Source of the DNA: Streptomyces sp. CT34
GTDB lineage: Bacteria; Actinomycetota; Actinomycetes; Streptomycetales; Streptomycetaceae
DNA: 64,000 nucleotides
NCBI RefSeq assembly: GCF_000805335.1
Contig: NZ_KN708638.1
Span: 547,602-611,601 of the forward strand
Direction of reading: 5' to 3'
Part shown: piece after piece, positions 1 through 8,882 of the stretch
Layout of the letters: every line of letters begins with the position of its first letter
Position numbering within the stretch: position 1 is the first letter of the stretch
Notes under the pieces: generated by a model
What the model saw: the letters and a program-made list of their open reading frames with translations, nothing else
Database searches by the model: none
Told to the model about the DNA's origin: nothing
Program-made: the position numbers and the translations under genes

Positions 1-171
1 GGCGGACTCACGGACGTGCGCGTCGAAACCATCGGGCATCACGTCTGGCCGGGCTGGGACCTCTGGCTCGGCCAGTGGTGGGCCCCGGGGACTTGGCCAC
101 GGAACTTCCTGCGAGCCTATGAGCAGCGGCTCCTCGACTACTACGTCGTCACGGCAAGTCGTCCGGGCTAG
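1..171 (+). CDS. C-terminal fragment of a possible SAM-dependent methyltransferase (cut by window edge)
   Basis: Frame 1 is open from the first base to a TAG at 169-171 and encodes the last 56 residues of a larger protein. The visible part is rich in Trp and His (around GHHVWPGWDLW) and ends in YYVVTASRPG. This resembles the closing strand and helix of class I methyltransferases, where the last strand often ends in a short basic tail. The catalytic part lies outside the window, so the family is a guess. The 219 bases from here to the phosphatase stop codon show no gene. Confidence 0.35.
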   Translation, partial: GGLTDVRVETIGHHVWPGWDLWLGQWWAPGTWPRNFLRAYEQRLLDYYVVTASRPG

Positions 172-390
172 TGCCATGGGCCAGGCGCCGTTGGTCCTCG
201 ACGGCGGCCGGCTCCAGCGGGTACGCATCGAACCACCCGGCGCGGCTCTCCGGCCACCCACGCCACTCGCACAGCGCGGGGACGACACGGCCGAAGCAAG
301 CGGCTCGGGGTGGCCGCGGAGGCGCCGGCCGAGTACCGGACCCGGCCGAAGACGGCGTACGAGCACGGCGAGGCTCGGCGCAACACCGCG

Positions 391-1659
391 TCACTGGTAC
401 TGCGGGCGCCATTCGAAGAGCAGGATGGTCGCGTCGTCCCGCAGTTGATTGCGCTGGTAATCGAGGATGGCGTGGATGAGCAGCCGCAGGACCTCGGCCG
501 GGAGCTGGCCGGCGGCGGAGGAGCGGATGATGAAGTCGGTGAACCGGTCGAGGCCGAACTCCGCACCGTCTGCGTCGCGAGCCTCCACGACACCGTCGGT
601 GTAGAGCAGGACGCAGTCGCCCGGTTCCAGTGTGGTCTCGTGGACCTGCCGGGCTGCCGGGGCGAGTTGGCCGACCAGGCCGATCGGCGGCTGCGGGGGG
701 CTGTCCAGCACGCCGTTGAGCACCCGCTTGTCACGGATCAGCAGCGGCGGCGGGTGACCGCAGTTGACCCACTGCAGCACCCCGGTGACCGCGTCGAGCC
801 GGCACAGCACGCCGGTGCAGAAGTGGTCGGGCAGCCACTGGGCGAGCGCCTGGTCGACGGAGCCGACGACGTCGGCCAGGTCGCCACCGCCGCGGCGGGC
901 GTTCCGCGCCGCCGCCATGGCGACCGAGGTGGTCAGGCCGGCGGTCAGATCGTGACCCATGGAGTCGAGGATCATGGCGTGCAGAATGTCCTTGACCACC
1001 GAGTGGTCGTAGGCGTCGCCGGCGACGTCGTAGGCCGGCTCCAGGACCGCGGTCGACACGCACCTCCTGCTGCCGACGGTGTGGGGTGGTACGAAGGCCC
1101 GCAGCATCTCGGTGGGCAGCCGCATGGTGGCGGTGCGGGTGAGGCCGGCGAGCCAGTCACTGTAGGCGCGCTTGGAGGTGATCAGCATGGCGAACAGATG
1201 GGCCAGCATCCGGCTGCGGCGCATCCGCACCCTGTCGAGCGAGGCGGTCCGCACCGCCAGCACGCCCAGCCGCTCCGCACCGTCGACCAGAGGTAGCCAG
1301 ACGATCACGCCGTCGTCGGCCTCGGCCACTCGCGAGGAGACCGTCCGGTAGGCCCAGCCGGCCGACGAGCGGTCCATCGGCAGCGGCACCAAGGCGTCGT
1401 CGAGCGGGATGAGCAGCCGTTGTTGCAGGTCGACGAGGTAGATCAGCACAGCGTCCAGGCCGAGGGCCGAGGCGCACCGGTTCGCCAGGGCGGGCAGTTC
1501 GAACGGCAGGGCCGTCTGTGCCTCGATGATCAACTCTTCCAGCCGATTCTCGTCGACGGCAGTGCCGGGACCTGCGGACGCGTGCGGTGGGTCCGACACG
1601 GGGATCACCCCTTCCGAGCCCAGTCTCACACCGATTCCCGTCTGTCTCACGTCAGGCAT
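391..1659 (-). CDS. PP2C/SpoIIE-type serine phosphatase with N-terminal GAF-like sensor
   Basis: Predicted cytosolic protein phosphatase of about 422 residues. Roughly residues 40-190 look like a GAF-type sensor. The C-terminal half carries the PP2C/SpoIIE signature: YDVAGDAYDH for the first metal-binding Asp region, ILDSMGHDLTAG, the central LLYTDGVVEARD motif, and RDDATILLF near the end. Streptomycetes have many such phosphatases that reverse anti-anti-sigma factor phosphorylation in stress signalling, but no anti-sigma partner lies beside it, so the target is unknown. The frame opens further upstream (to 1773). I prefer the ATG at 1659, because the extra N-terminus is low-complexity Ala-rich and reads into flanking debris. 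Confidence 0.85.
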   Translation of the reverse strand: MPDVRQTGIGVRLGSEGVIPVSDPPHASAGPGTAVDENRLEELIIEAQTALPFELPALANRCASALGLDAVLIYLVDLQQRLLIPLDDALVPLPMDRSSAGWAYRTVSSRVAEADDGVIVWLPLVDGAERLGVLAVRTASLDRVRMRRSRMLAHLFAMLITSKRAYSDWLAGLTRTATMRLPTEMLRAFVPPHTVGSRRCVSTAVLEPAYDVAGDAYDHSVVKDILHAMILDSMGHDLTAGLTTSVAMAAARNARRGGGDLADVVGSVDQALAQWLPDHFCTGVLCRLDAVTGVLQWVNCGHPPPLLIRDKRVLNGVLDSPPQPPIGLVGQLAPAARQVHETTLEPGDCVLLYTDGVVEARDADGAEFGLDRFTDFIIRSSAAGQLPAEVLRLLIHAILDYQRNQLRDDATILLFEWRPQYQ

Positions 1660-1799
1660 GATCGCGCCGGATGCAGCCGGCGCGACGAGGGCGAGAGCTG
1701 CGGCCAGGGCGGTGAGCTGAGCTCGCTCGTCCGGGCACACCTCGTGCGCCGGCCACCATGAGCTGGTCCCCACCCCCCTGGGGAGGACCGGACCCGATG

Positions 1800-1970
1800 T
1801 CGGCGGTAGCGCTCAGCCGCTTCGCGACCCCGTCCGGTTCGGTACCGACGACGTCCAGCACGAGCGTGCTGACCAAGGCCGGGTTCGTCCCGGTTGGCCC
1901 GGCCGACCCGGCCGACCTCGGCGGTAGGCCGGGCACCTGGTATCAGTGCGACCTGGCACTCCAGCCGTAG
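1800..1970 (+). pseudogene. Remnant of a GNAT N-acetyltransferase (C-terminus only)
   Basis: This stretch encodes VLTKAGFVPVGPADPADLGG followed by PGTWYQCDLAL and a TAG at 1968-1970. That is very like the end of GNAT acetyltransferases, in which a residue series ending VLxKAGF begins the last helix and is followed by a closing Tyr-Gln-Arg-Asp strand. The acetyl-CoA-binding core that should precede it is absent, so only a decayed tail remains between the phosphatase promoter and the transposase remnant. I infer decay after insertion or recombination near the IS701 copy. Confidence 0.5.
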
Positions 1971-2092
1971 ATCACGATCTTGCTGGTTGCCCCGCTGCGG
2001 GGCGGCTGCGGCCACCGCCGATCATCGGTGCGTGCCGGGCCGCCGATCTTGCGGTGGCCGGGGATCACAGCGTAGATCTTGCCTGCCGGTAG

Positions 2093-2790
2093 GTGGCGTT
2101 CGACGCCTTGGTGTCTCGGATGGCAGGCCGGTTCGCACGGGTCGAACCCCGGTGTCGGGTCAGGGAGTTGGTGCTGGCGCTGCTGTCGGACCTGCCGCGC
2201 ACGAACCGCTGGAGCATCGCCGAGTGGGCGGGTAAGTCACACCGGACGGCATGCACCACCTGCTCGGCAGGGCCAGGGGGGATGCCGACGCCGTACGCGA
2301 CGGCATACGCGAGCACGTGCTGGAGACTCCGTGTGATCAAGGGGGCACCGTGTGAGCTGAGTCGCGGGTGACGAGGTCTACGACGCCACCCGACGCTGCG
2401 ACCCCTGCCCGAAGACCGCGGGGTCGGCTACGTACTCGCCCTCGCCTGCTCGGCTGAAGTCACCACCAAAGCGGGGAAGTTCCGCGCCGATGTGTTTGCC
2501 GCGACGGTGCCCAAGCGGGCCTGGCAGAAGCTCTCGGCCGGGGGCCGGTACCGAGGGGCACCGCTTCTACGACTGGGCCGTCATCGGCCTGGCTGAACCC
2601 CGCCCCGGCAGCCGCCAGTTGCTGATCCACCGCAACCGCAGCACCGGTGAACTCGCCTACTACCTTCTGGTCGCCCGCCCGGTGCCCCCGGCCACGCGGG
2701 TGCGGGTCGCAGGGGCGAGGCGGCGGCCCGTCACCCTGATGACCAGGCGTCTGACCCGCTGGAAGAAGCGCCTGACCCGCCGGCCGCCAC
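2093..2790 (+). mobile_element. Degenerate IS701-family transposase remnant
   Basis: Three frames must be joined to rebuild an IS701-type transposase. The N-terminus (FDALVSRMAGRFARVEPR, then RWSIAEWAG) starts at GTG 2093. A frameshift near 2230 continues as TPDGMHHLLGRA and stops near 2356. A central block is missing, and the text resumes at GDEVYDA around 2370 and AEVTTKAGKFRADVFAATVP from about 2455. A further frameshift near 2545 leads to EGHRFYDWAVIGLAEPRPGS and STGELAYY. The catalytic middle is deleted, so the element is dead. Terminal inverted repeats were not found. Confidence 0.75.
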
Positions 2791-2848
2791 CCCGCGCTGA
2801 CGCTCCCGGGCAAGCCAGCCGGCGCCGGGGTCCACACGGGAAAGGATC

Positions 2849-3556
2849 TCAATCGAGGATATGCCGCAGATAGGACTGCGGGGCAGCGAGATAGCGGCGC
2901 CAGTGGTCGACCAGCTCCAGTTCATCCCATGCCACCCGGCGCATACCGTGCTCGCCTACCTCGATGATGTCTGCACCGGGCAGCGCGGTCAGCAGCGGAG
3001 AGTGGGTGGCGCAGATGACCTGGCCCCCGTTCTTCACCAGCTGATTGAGATGGCCAAGCAGTTCCAGGCAGGAAGCGAAGGAAAGGGCCGCCTCCGGCTC
3101 ATCCATCACATACAGCCCAGGTTGGAGGAACTTTCCTCGGAACGCGGCAAGAAAGCCCTCCCCATGACTGACGGAATCCGGCGCGAACCCTTCCCGGCCC
3201 AACGCGTCCAGGGCCGTCTCGGCGCGCAGGAAGAACCCTTTGCGGGCGGCCCAACTGCCCAGCATGCGCCGCCCGCGCGGTGCCGCGTCGAAGCGTATCC
3301 TCTCGCCCAGCACCGATTTGGGGCGGTGACTGGCATAGCGCCAGTCGTGCGAGCCGCCCCAGGAGTCCAGACCGAAGCCCTCCGCGAGGGCCTCGACCAA
3401 GGTCGACTTGCCCGATCCGTTCTCGCCCACGAGAAAAGTCACCGGCGCGGTGAAACGCAGTCCGTCTGCCAACAGCCCACGCACACAGGGCACGGACCAG
3501 GGCCACTCCTCATCCTTCCGTGAGGCCACATGTGCGTACGCGCGTTCGATAATCAT
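2849..3556 (-). CDS. AAA-family ATPase, ABC-like (predicted ATPase of the COG3910 type)
   Basis: A 235-residue P-loop ATPase with the layout of small stand-alone ABC/SMC-like ATPases. Walker A is GENGSGKST at residues 44-52, preceded by the strand VTFLVGENG. An HGEGFLAAF element near 131 sits where a signature loop would be. Walker B is LYVMDEPEA at 148-156, and the switch His is in ATHSPLL at about 185. No transmembrane segment or nuclease domain is fused. The gene stands alone, pointing towards the IS701 remnant. Substrate and role are unknown; relatives are annotated only as predicted ATPases. Confidence 0.85.
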   Translation of the reverse strand: MIIERAYAHVASRKDEEWPWSVPCVRGLLADGLRFTAPVTFLVGENGSGKSTLVEALAEGFGLDSWGGSHDWRYASHRPKSVLGERIRFDAAPRGRRMLGSWAARKGFFLRAETALDALGREGFAPDSVSHGEGFLAAFRGKFLQPGLYVMDEPEAALSFASCLELLGHLNQLVKNGGQVICATHSPLLTALPGADIIEVGEHGMRRVAWDELELVDHWRRYLAAPQSYLRHILD

Positions 3557-4229
3557 GTGGCGAGTCTTTCATGGACCGCATCAACGTACGTCCGAGATGG
3601 CACAGGACCACCGGAACGTGACCAATCGTCAGAAGAAGGCACCCATAAACCTCGACGGCCCGGGTCAACAAACTACCGTTAGGGAACTCCCGGCTAGGCC
3701 ACACCGGTTGGGTGGTTCACGAGGACTTCTTCGGATTCGACGACAACCGACGGGCGACGACTGTCAGTAGCGGTTCGCCATACCCACGTGACACCGAGGA
3801 ATGCGCAAAGGCACCCAGGCTCAGGCAATTTGATGACTCAGTAACGGCGCCGGTACTGCATGTGACTTGGTGAATTCCACAGCTACTCCCCAGTATTTAC
3901 AAGGGTTTACACAGCGTCATTGCGTCGGCCGGTGAAGGTGTTGTAGTAATTCTCGTGTGCTTCCGAGCACGGCAGCCCAGGGAGGTTCCGCTGGTGCTCG
4001 CTACCCTTCTGTCGCGCATGCGGTAGCGGGCATGTGCGGCCGAATTGAGCGGTAACACGGCGCGCCTGCGAAACGAGTTACGGGAGAGATAGGACCGAAT
4101 CGAAGTCGCGAAAGCGCGTGTTGGCTGGACGCGCATGGAATTCGCCGGGTGATGACTCGGCCCACTCCAGCGTCAACCACCCGGTGGCCTGCCGCAACAC
4201 ATTCCCCCACACCTCGAAAGAGTCCATAA
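3557..4229. other. Long intergenic region without a convincing gene
   Basis: This 673-base stretch separates the divergent ATPase and cysteine-protease genes. It is more AT-rich than its surroundings, especially around 3600-3950, which suits promoters for both flanking genes. The open frames in it lack streptomycete third-position GC bias and recognisable motifs. No riboswitch, tRNA or long repeat was recognised. Confidence 0.5.
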
Positions 4230-5081
4230 ATGCGCCTTCCCCGCGCCTTAACCCTGTGGAGAACGTTGACGCTGATCGCTTTAACGGCGATCACAGCAGG
4301 GTTCGTGCTCAGCGGTGGCAACGCCCGGGCCGGCTCCGTTACCGGCGCCGTGACCGGCGGCCAGACCAATTACCGCAGCATCAACGAGAGGTCATCGCCC
4401 AGCCTTTCCGCCCACATCGTCGGCCATGCCGGCATGGGCAGCACAGTGTCGATGACCTGCCGTGTCCAAGGTGACACCGTGGAGAACGACCCACGATGGA
4501 TCTGGTCTGACTCCGGATCCTTCTACATAGCCAACGCGTTCCTCAAAGGAAACACCGACAACCTGCCGGCCTGCTCGTCCTCACACCCAAAATCCGGCGG
4601 ACGCACGGCCCTCACCATAGACATGCAGAAGCAGGTTCAGGACCAATGGTGCTGGGACGCCAGCGGACTCACCATCGCCAAGTACTGGGGCTACACCAAG
4701 TACAACCAGTACGACTTCTGCCGACTTGCAGCCCAGAACCGCAACCTCAGCTGCAACGACCAGCCTGCCACACTCGACGACATAGCCAACGGCCTGGCCA
4801 ACGTCGGTCTGAGCAACACCGGACGCGACCTCAACCAAAGTGCCTCCTTCTCACAGATCGGCGAGGAAATCGACGGCGGGCGCCCTTTCCCCGTCCGCAT
4901 CGGATGGAACTCCGGCGGTGGCCACATGAACGTTATCTACGGCTATGACCCGTCATCGCAAATGATCGCGGTCGGCGACCCCTGGCCATCCACACAGACC
5001 TATACCTGGTGGAACTACAACGACTACGTCAACAACTCGTCGTTCCAGTGGACCCATTCACGCCTCGGGATACACAAGTAA
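4230..5081 (+). CDS. Secreted papain-like cysteine protease with N-terminal SH3-like region
   Basis: A 283-residue exported protein. An N-terminal basic/hydrophobic signal ends at about residue 35 (NARA|GS). Residues 40-115 look like a bacterial SH3-like domain (NYRSINERSSPSLSAHIVG). The rest fits a papain-like peptidase of the AvrRpt2/C39-like type: QDQWCWDAS gives catalytic Cys141, GGGHMNVIYGY gives His232, and VGDPWP gives the third residue at Asp250. It probably acts outside the cell on protein or peptide substrates. The next gene starts 13 bases downstream, so the two are likely co-transcribed and may be enzyme and target, inhibitor or anchor. Confidence 0.8.
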   Translation: MRLPRALTLWRTLTLIALTAITAGFVLSGGNARAGSVTGAVTGGQTNYRSINERSSPSLSAHIVGHAGMGSTVSMTCRVQGDTVENDPRWIWSDSGSFYIANAFLKGNTDNLPACSSSHPKSGGRTALTIDMQKQVQDQWCWDASGLTIAKYWGYTKYNQYDFCRLAAQNRNLSCNDQPATLDDIANGLANVGLSNTGRDLNQSASFSQIGEEIDGGRPFPVRIGWNSGGGHMNVIYGYDPSSQMIAVGDPWPSTQTYTWWNYNDYVNNSSFQWTHSRLGIHK

Positions 5082-5093
5082 GGAGGGCGACAC

Positions 5094-5963
5094 ATGCGCA
5101 GCAAGAGAATTTCTACCCAACGAAGTGCCGCTCGTCTCGTGAGCCTTTCCCTTTCCCTCGGCGCGGCAGCGACCCTGCTCTCCACCACCGTGTGCGGCCA
5201 AGCCCAAGCGGCCGACGGGTCGAGTGCCATTCCCGACTACCAGGGTGCACGCCAAGTGCTCCAGAGCACGCAAGTACACGACACAGTCGCACGGTTCCTC
5301 AGTACCACGGCGAACGGTGGCGCCGACGGCGGCTCAGGTGCGGCAGCGCCGATGGCGACCGAACCGCGCGACGGCCAGCAGGCGTTCAGCTTGAACGCCC
5401 CGGTCGCGCTGTACGAGCTCGCGCCCGAATTCGTCACCGGGAAGACGAAGCCGACTCCCGGCAGCGTCGTACGCCTGTCACATCTGGCCTCCCTGGCGAA
5501 CGGCAACAACGGGCACAAGGCCACGGTCCTGCTCTCCTCCGGAGCCAAGAGCGGCGGCAAGAGTTGGCATCTGGCAGGCGTGCGCGACGGCGACAGCGAC
5601 GTCGCTTATGCCCGGCAGACCACGGGCTCCGGCCCTGCAACGGTCTTCACCGAGCCGCAGATCCACGCCTGGTACCGGCTGAAGAACAACACCGTCGAGC
5701 CGCTCAACCGGGAAGCAACCTCCGGCCTGCGAGGCAAGCAGACGGTGACTCTCGCCGAATACCAGAAACTGGTGCACGGCCGCTACGCGGACAAGCTGCC
5801 GGGTTCCGCATACGACCGCAAGGGGCTGGCCGGCGGGTACGGCCTGGCGTCTCCGCCCTCGACTCCCCTGCTCCTCGGCGGCTCAGGCGCGGCGGCAGCC
5901 GTGCTCGCCGGCGGCACGATCGCCGCCCTGCGCGCCAAACGCAGGCGGTCGCAGGCGAGTTGA
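5094..5963 (+). CDS. Secreted, C-terminally membrane-anchored protein of unknown function
   Basis: A 289-residue protein with a classical signal peptide (cleavage likely after AQA at about residue 40). Its C-terminal Gly/Ala-rich hydrophobic stretch (LLLGGSGAAAAVLAGGTIAAL) is followed by a basic RAKRRR tail. This resembles a type I membrane or cell-wall anchored topology, but no LPXTG sorting motif is seen. The middle region has no family I recognise. An AGGAGG-like ribosome binding site precedes the ATG, 13 bases after the protease stop. Co-transcription suggests it works with the protease at the cell surface. Confidence 0.7.
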   Translation: MRSKRISTQRSAARLVSLSLSLGAAATLLSTTVCGQAQAADGSSAIPDYQGARQVLQSTQVHDTVARFLSTTANGGADGGSGAAAPMATEPRDGQQAFSLNAPVALYELAPEFVTGKTKPTPGSVVRLSHLASLANGNNGHKATVLLSSGAKSGGKSWHLAGVRDGDSDVAYARQTTGSGPATVFTEPQIHAWYRLKNNTVEPLNREATSGLRGKQTVTLAEYQKLVHGRYADKLPGSAYDRKGLAGGYGLASPPSTPLLLGGSGAAAAVLAGGTIAALRAKRRRSQAS

Positions 5964-6039
5964 GCAACAACCACACTGACCTGGCCGTTTCGACCTCTTC
6001 GACTGCGGAGCGCGGCTGAACCCAACGCATGAGAACTCC

Positions 6040-6072
6040 GGCACCGGATTCCCGTCATCGGAGTCCGGTGCC
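6040..6072 (+). terminator. Hairpin terminator after the cysteine-protease operon
   Basis: GGCACCGGA at 6040-6048 pairs with TCCGGTGCC at 6064-6072 and the stem can extend inward. There is no clear U-tract, as is common in GC-rich actinobacteria. It lies 77 bases after the stop codon of the second gene and fits the end of that transcript. Confidence 0.5.
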
Positions 6073-6486
6073 AGAGTCTCCCGTTTCACACCGCCCACAC
6101 CGTCGCGTGGGCAGGTTCTCGATGGGGGGGCAGCGGTCGCGACCAGGCGTCTGCGCGCCGTCCGTTCACCGCTACGGCTCCCCCGGCCCAGAACACCACC
6201 GGATGCTGCGCGCCTGCATCGCGGACCTTGACCCGGCCGTGCCGCTACTCGCCGATGATGGCACGCTTCGGCATTACCAGCGCCTGCGGCACCTGGTCGT
6301 CCTCACCTCAGAACACCGGCCGCAGTCCGCGCCAATGGAAACGACGCCTAAAATGCCGCATGGGACGGGAATGTCGCCCCGTCAGCGGACCCGCGCAGAC
6401 CCGGAATTGACTATTCCGCCGCACTTCGAAACGAGCCTCGGAAAGATCCTTGTCGGCCCGTGGCGGCATGACCTATGGTGCTGATC
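6073..6486. other. Intergenic region, probable promoter of the phosphatase-TPR gene
   Basis: No supported gene was found in these 414 bases. An open frame crosses it into the next gene but has poor codon bias. The last 100 bases are relatively AT-rich and probably carry the promoter of the downstream phosphatase. Confidence 0.4.
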
Positions 6487-7986
6487 ATGCACATATCCTT
6501 CATCTGTACCGGGAATATCTGTCGCTCCCCGATGGCGGAACTGATGTTTCGGGAACACTTACGCAGGGCCGGAATCGCTGATCGTGTCTCTGTAACCAGT
6601 GCAGGCACAGGAACTTGGCATACCGGAAAGCGCATCGATGAACGTGCCGCCCGGGTATTGTCCACACACGGATATCCGGTCCACCATGTAGCTGCCCAAT
6701 TCGGGGAGCGCGACCTCGACGCCGATCTCTTCGTGGCGATGGACTCCGGCCACGTAGCCGCGCTGAGCGAACGCCTCGGAACGGAAAAGAACGGCGGAGC
6801 GGCGGAGACTGGCGAACGAATCCGTCTGCTGCGGTCATTCGCGCCGGAATGCGGTCAAGGACACGATGGCACAGGGGATGTGCCAGACCCGTACTACGGG
6901 AAGGATGCGGACTTCGTCGAGGTCTTCTCGGTGATCGAGGCCGCGATGCCGGGCCTGGTGGAGTGGGTGCAGGCCAGGCTGGGGAACGAGCCGATCGTGG
7001 AGCCCGACCTTCAGCAGGCCGGCCCCCGAACATCCGCCTTGGTCGTCCGCGATACGCAGGACCTGCCCGCGCAACGGGACGAAGCCGACCGCCTCGGCGA
7101 ACGGGAAACGCCGGCCCTGGCTGCCACGGCCCTCAGTGAACTGCTGCCCGTCTTCGAGCGCGTATACGGTCCCGAGCACCTGGAGACCCTCACGACGAGG
7201 GACATTCACGCGCATTGGCTGGCCGAGGGCGGTCACTTTCTCACGGCGCTGCACGCATTCCGTGGCTACCTTCCGGACTGGGAGCGAGTGGCAGGCCCGG
7301 AACACCCCGGAACCCTGCACTGCCGCCAGAACATTTCCTACTGGACGGGCGAGTCGGGCGACTTCGACCTGGCAGTCGAATTGAGCCGGGAACTCCTCCC
7401 GATGCGTGTCCGGGCATTGGGGCCGACGCACCCCGATACCCTGCTGACCAGACACCGCCTCGCATACTGGATCGGCGAGGGAGGAGACCCCGCCACCGCC
7501 CTGACGCAATTCCGCGAACTGCTGGACATCCGTATCGAGCACCAGGGCCCCGAGCATCCGGACACCCTGACCACCCTGCACGAAATCGCGCGCCGGACCG
7601 GCGAAATCGGCGAGGCCGATAAGGCGGCGGAACTCTTCGAGGAACTGGTACCCCGGCGTGAACGTGCCCTGGGGCCCCGGCACATCAGCATGCTGACGAC
7701 ACGTCACGAATACGCCAAGTGGATCGGCGAGGCCGGAGCACCCGACAAGGCACTGGCCATGCTGCACGACCTGTGGCCGGTGCGTAAGGAGATCCAGGGT
7801 GCGCACCACCCCCGGACCCTGCTGACCCAGCACGAGCTGGGCCGATGGACTGCGGTGACCGGCGACCGCAACGCCGCGCTGCCGATTGTGCAGCAGGTGC
7901 TGCACGCACGGGACCGTGTCCTGGGACCGAATCACCCGCACACACGGCTGACCCGAGACCTGCTCGCGGGCCTCGGCATCCGCTGA
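6487..7986 (+). CDS. Low-molecular-weight protein tyrosine phosphatase fused to TPR repeats
   Basis: Residues 1-165 form a complete LMW tyrosine phosphatase. CTGNICRS at 7-14 is the CX5R(S) phosphate loop, and VPDPYYG around 134 supplies the general-acid Asp134 and the Tyr pair. From about residue 215 to the end (499) run about six 42-residue repeats built on GPEHPDTLTTRHxLAxWxGE, typical of actinobacterial tetratricopeptide proteins. LMW phosphatases are normally single-domain proteins of about 160 residues, so this fusion is odd. It suggests TPR-guided substrate choice. I chose ATG 6487 over 6475 because it starts exactly at the first strand (MHISFICTGN). It lies 167 bases before the SDR gene. 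Confidence 0.85.
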   Translation: MHISFICTGNICRSPMAELMFREHLRRAGIADRVSVTSAGTGTWHTGKRIDERAARVLSTHGYPVHHVAAQFGERDLDADLFVAMDSGHVAALSERLGTEKNGGAAETGERIRLLRSFAPECGQGHDGTGDVPDPYYGKDADFVEVFSVIEAAMPGLVEWVQARLGNEPIVEPDLQQAGPRTSALVVRDTQDLPAQRDEADRLGERETPALAATALSELLPVFERVYGPEHLETLTTRDIHAHWLAEGGHFLTALHAFRGYLPDWERVAGPEHPGTLHCRQNISYWTGESGDFDLAVELSRELLPMRVRALGPTHPDTLLTRHRLAYWIGEGGDPATALTQFRELLDIRIEHQGPEHPDTLTTLHEIARRTGEIGEADKAAELFEELVPRRERALGPRHISMLTTRHEYAKWIGEAGAPDKALAMLHDLWPVRKEIQGAHHPRTLLTQHELGRWTAVTGDRNAALPIVQQVLHARDRVLGPNHPHTRLTRDLLAGLGIR

Positions 7987-8153
7987 CCAACACCGCGGTC
8001 TCTCTCCGGGCGCGGCACGTGTTCGGCACGTGTACCCGCCTCGGACGAGCACGCAGCAATCCGCACATGTACCCCGCGGGGCACCCACGTCATCGGGCAC
8101 TCACGTGTGACAACAGGCGCCTGACGAACGGGAATTCCGACACGGAGGCGAAC

Positions 8154-8882
8154 ATGACGCTCAGCGGGCGCAAGGTCCTCATCACCGGCGGCTCCGCCGG
8201 CATCGGCGCGGCGACAGTCCGTGCCCTGACGGACCAAGGCGCACACATCGCCGTCCTCGCCAGGGACAGCGAACGGCTCCGGGCGATCGCCCACGAGACC
8301 GGTGCTCTGCCCGTTCCGGCGGACCTCCGCGACCCCGAAGCGGTGCCACAGGCGGTCGAGGCCGCCGCCGGCCAACTCGGCGGCCTCGACGCCCTGGTGA
8401 ACAACGCCGGGAGCTTCCGGCTCGGCACTGTCCACGACGGCCGCTACACCGACTGGCAGGAAATGGTCGAGCTGAACATCCTCGGTCTGCTCACCGCTTC
8501 CCAAGCCGCCGTCCCTTTCCTGACACGCAGCACATGCGGGCAGCTGATCAACATCAGCTCCATGAGCGGCCGCGGAGGCGCCGGGTCGGTAACCGGCGTC
8601 TACGCGGGCACGAAACACGCAGTGCACGCCATCAGCGACGGCCTCCGCGACGAGCTGCACCACCACGGCATTCGGGTCACGGTGCTCTCGCCCGGCATGG
8701 TGCTGACCAACCGCGGTGAATACATCAGCGATCCTCAACTGCGCGAAACCACAGCGCGCTGGCACGAGCAGCAAGGACTGGACCCCGCGCACGTCGCCAC
8801 ACAGGTCTGCCACGTCCTGGCCGCACCCCCCGACGTTCACCTGGTCGAGATCGCCCTCATCTCCGCACGGCAAACACCCTGA
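8154..8882 (+). CDS. Short-chain dehydrogenase/reductase (SDR)
   Basis: A 242-residue classical SDR using NAD(P)H. The cofactor glycine motif is TGGSAGIG at 11-18, NNAG lies at 83-86, and the catalytic set is Ser135/136, Tyr150 and Lys154 (VYAGTKHA). The frame runs far upstream, but the ATG at 8154 follows a CGGAGGCG binding site and begins at the usual MTLSGRKVLITGG. Its stop overlaps the start of the MFS gene by one base, so the two are translationally coupled. The enzyme may modify a compound that the transporter exports; the substrate is unknown. Confidence 0.85.
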   Translation: MTLSGRKVLITGGSAGIGAATVRALTDQGAHIAVLARDSERLRAIAHETGALPVPADLRDPEAVPQAVEAAAGQLGGLDALVNNAGSFRLGTVHDGRYTDWQEMVELNILGLLTASQAAVPFLTRSTCGQLINISSMSGRGGAGSVTGVYAGTKHAVHAISDGLRDELHHHGIRVTVLSPGMVLTNRGEYISDPQLRETTARWHEQQGLDPAHVATQVCHVLAAPPDVHLVEIALISARQTP

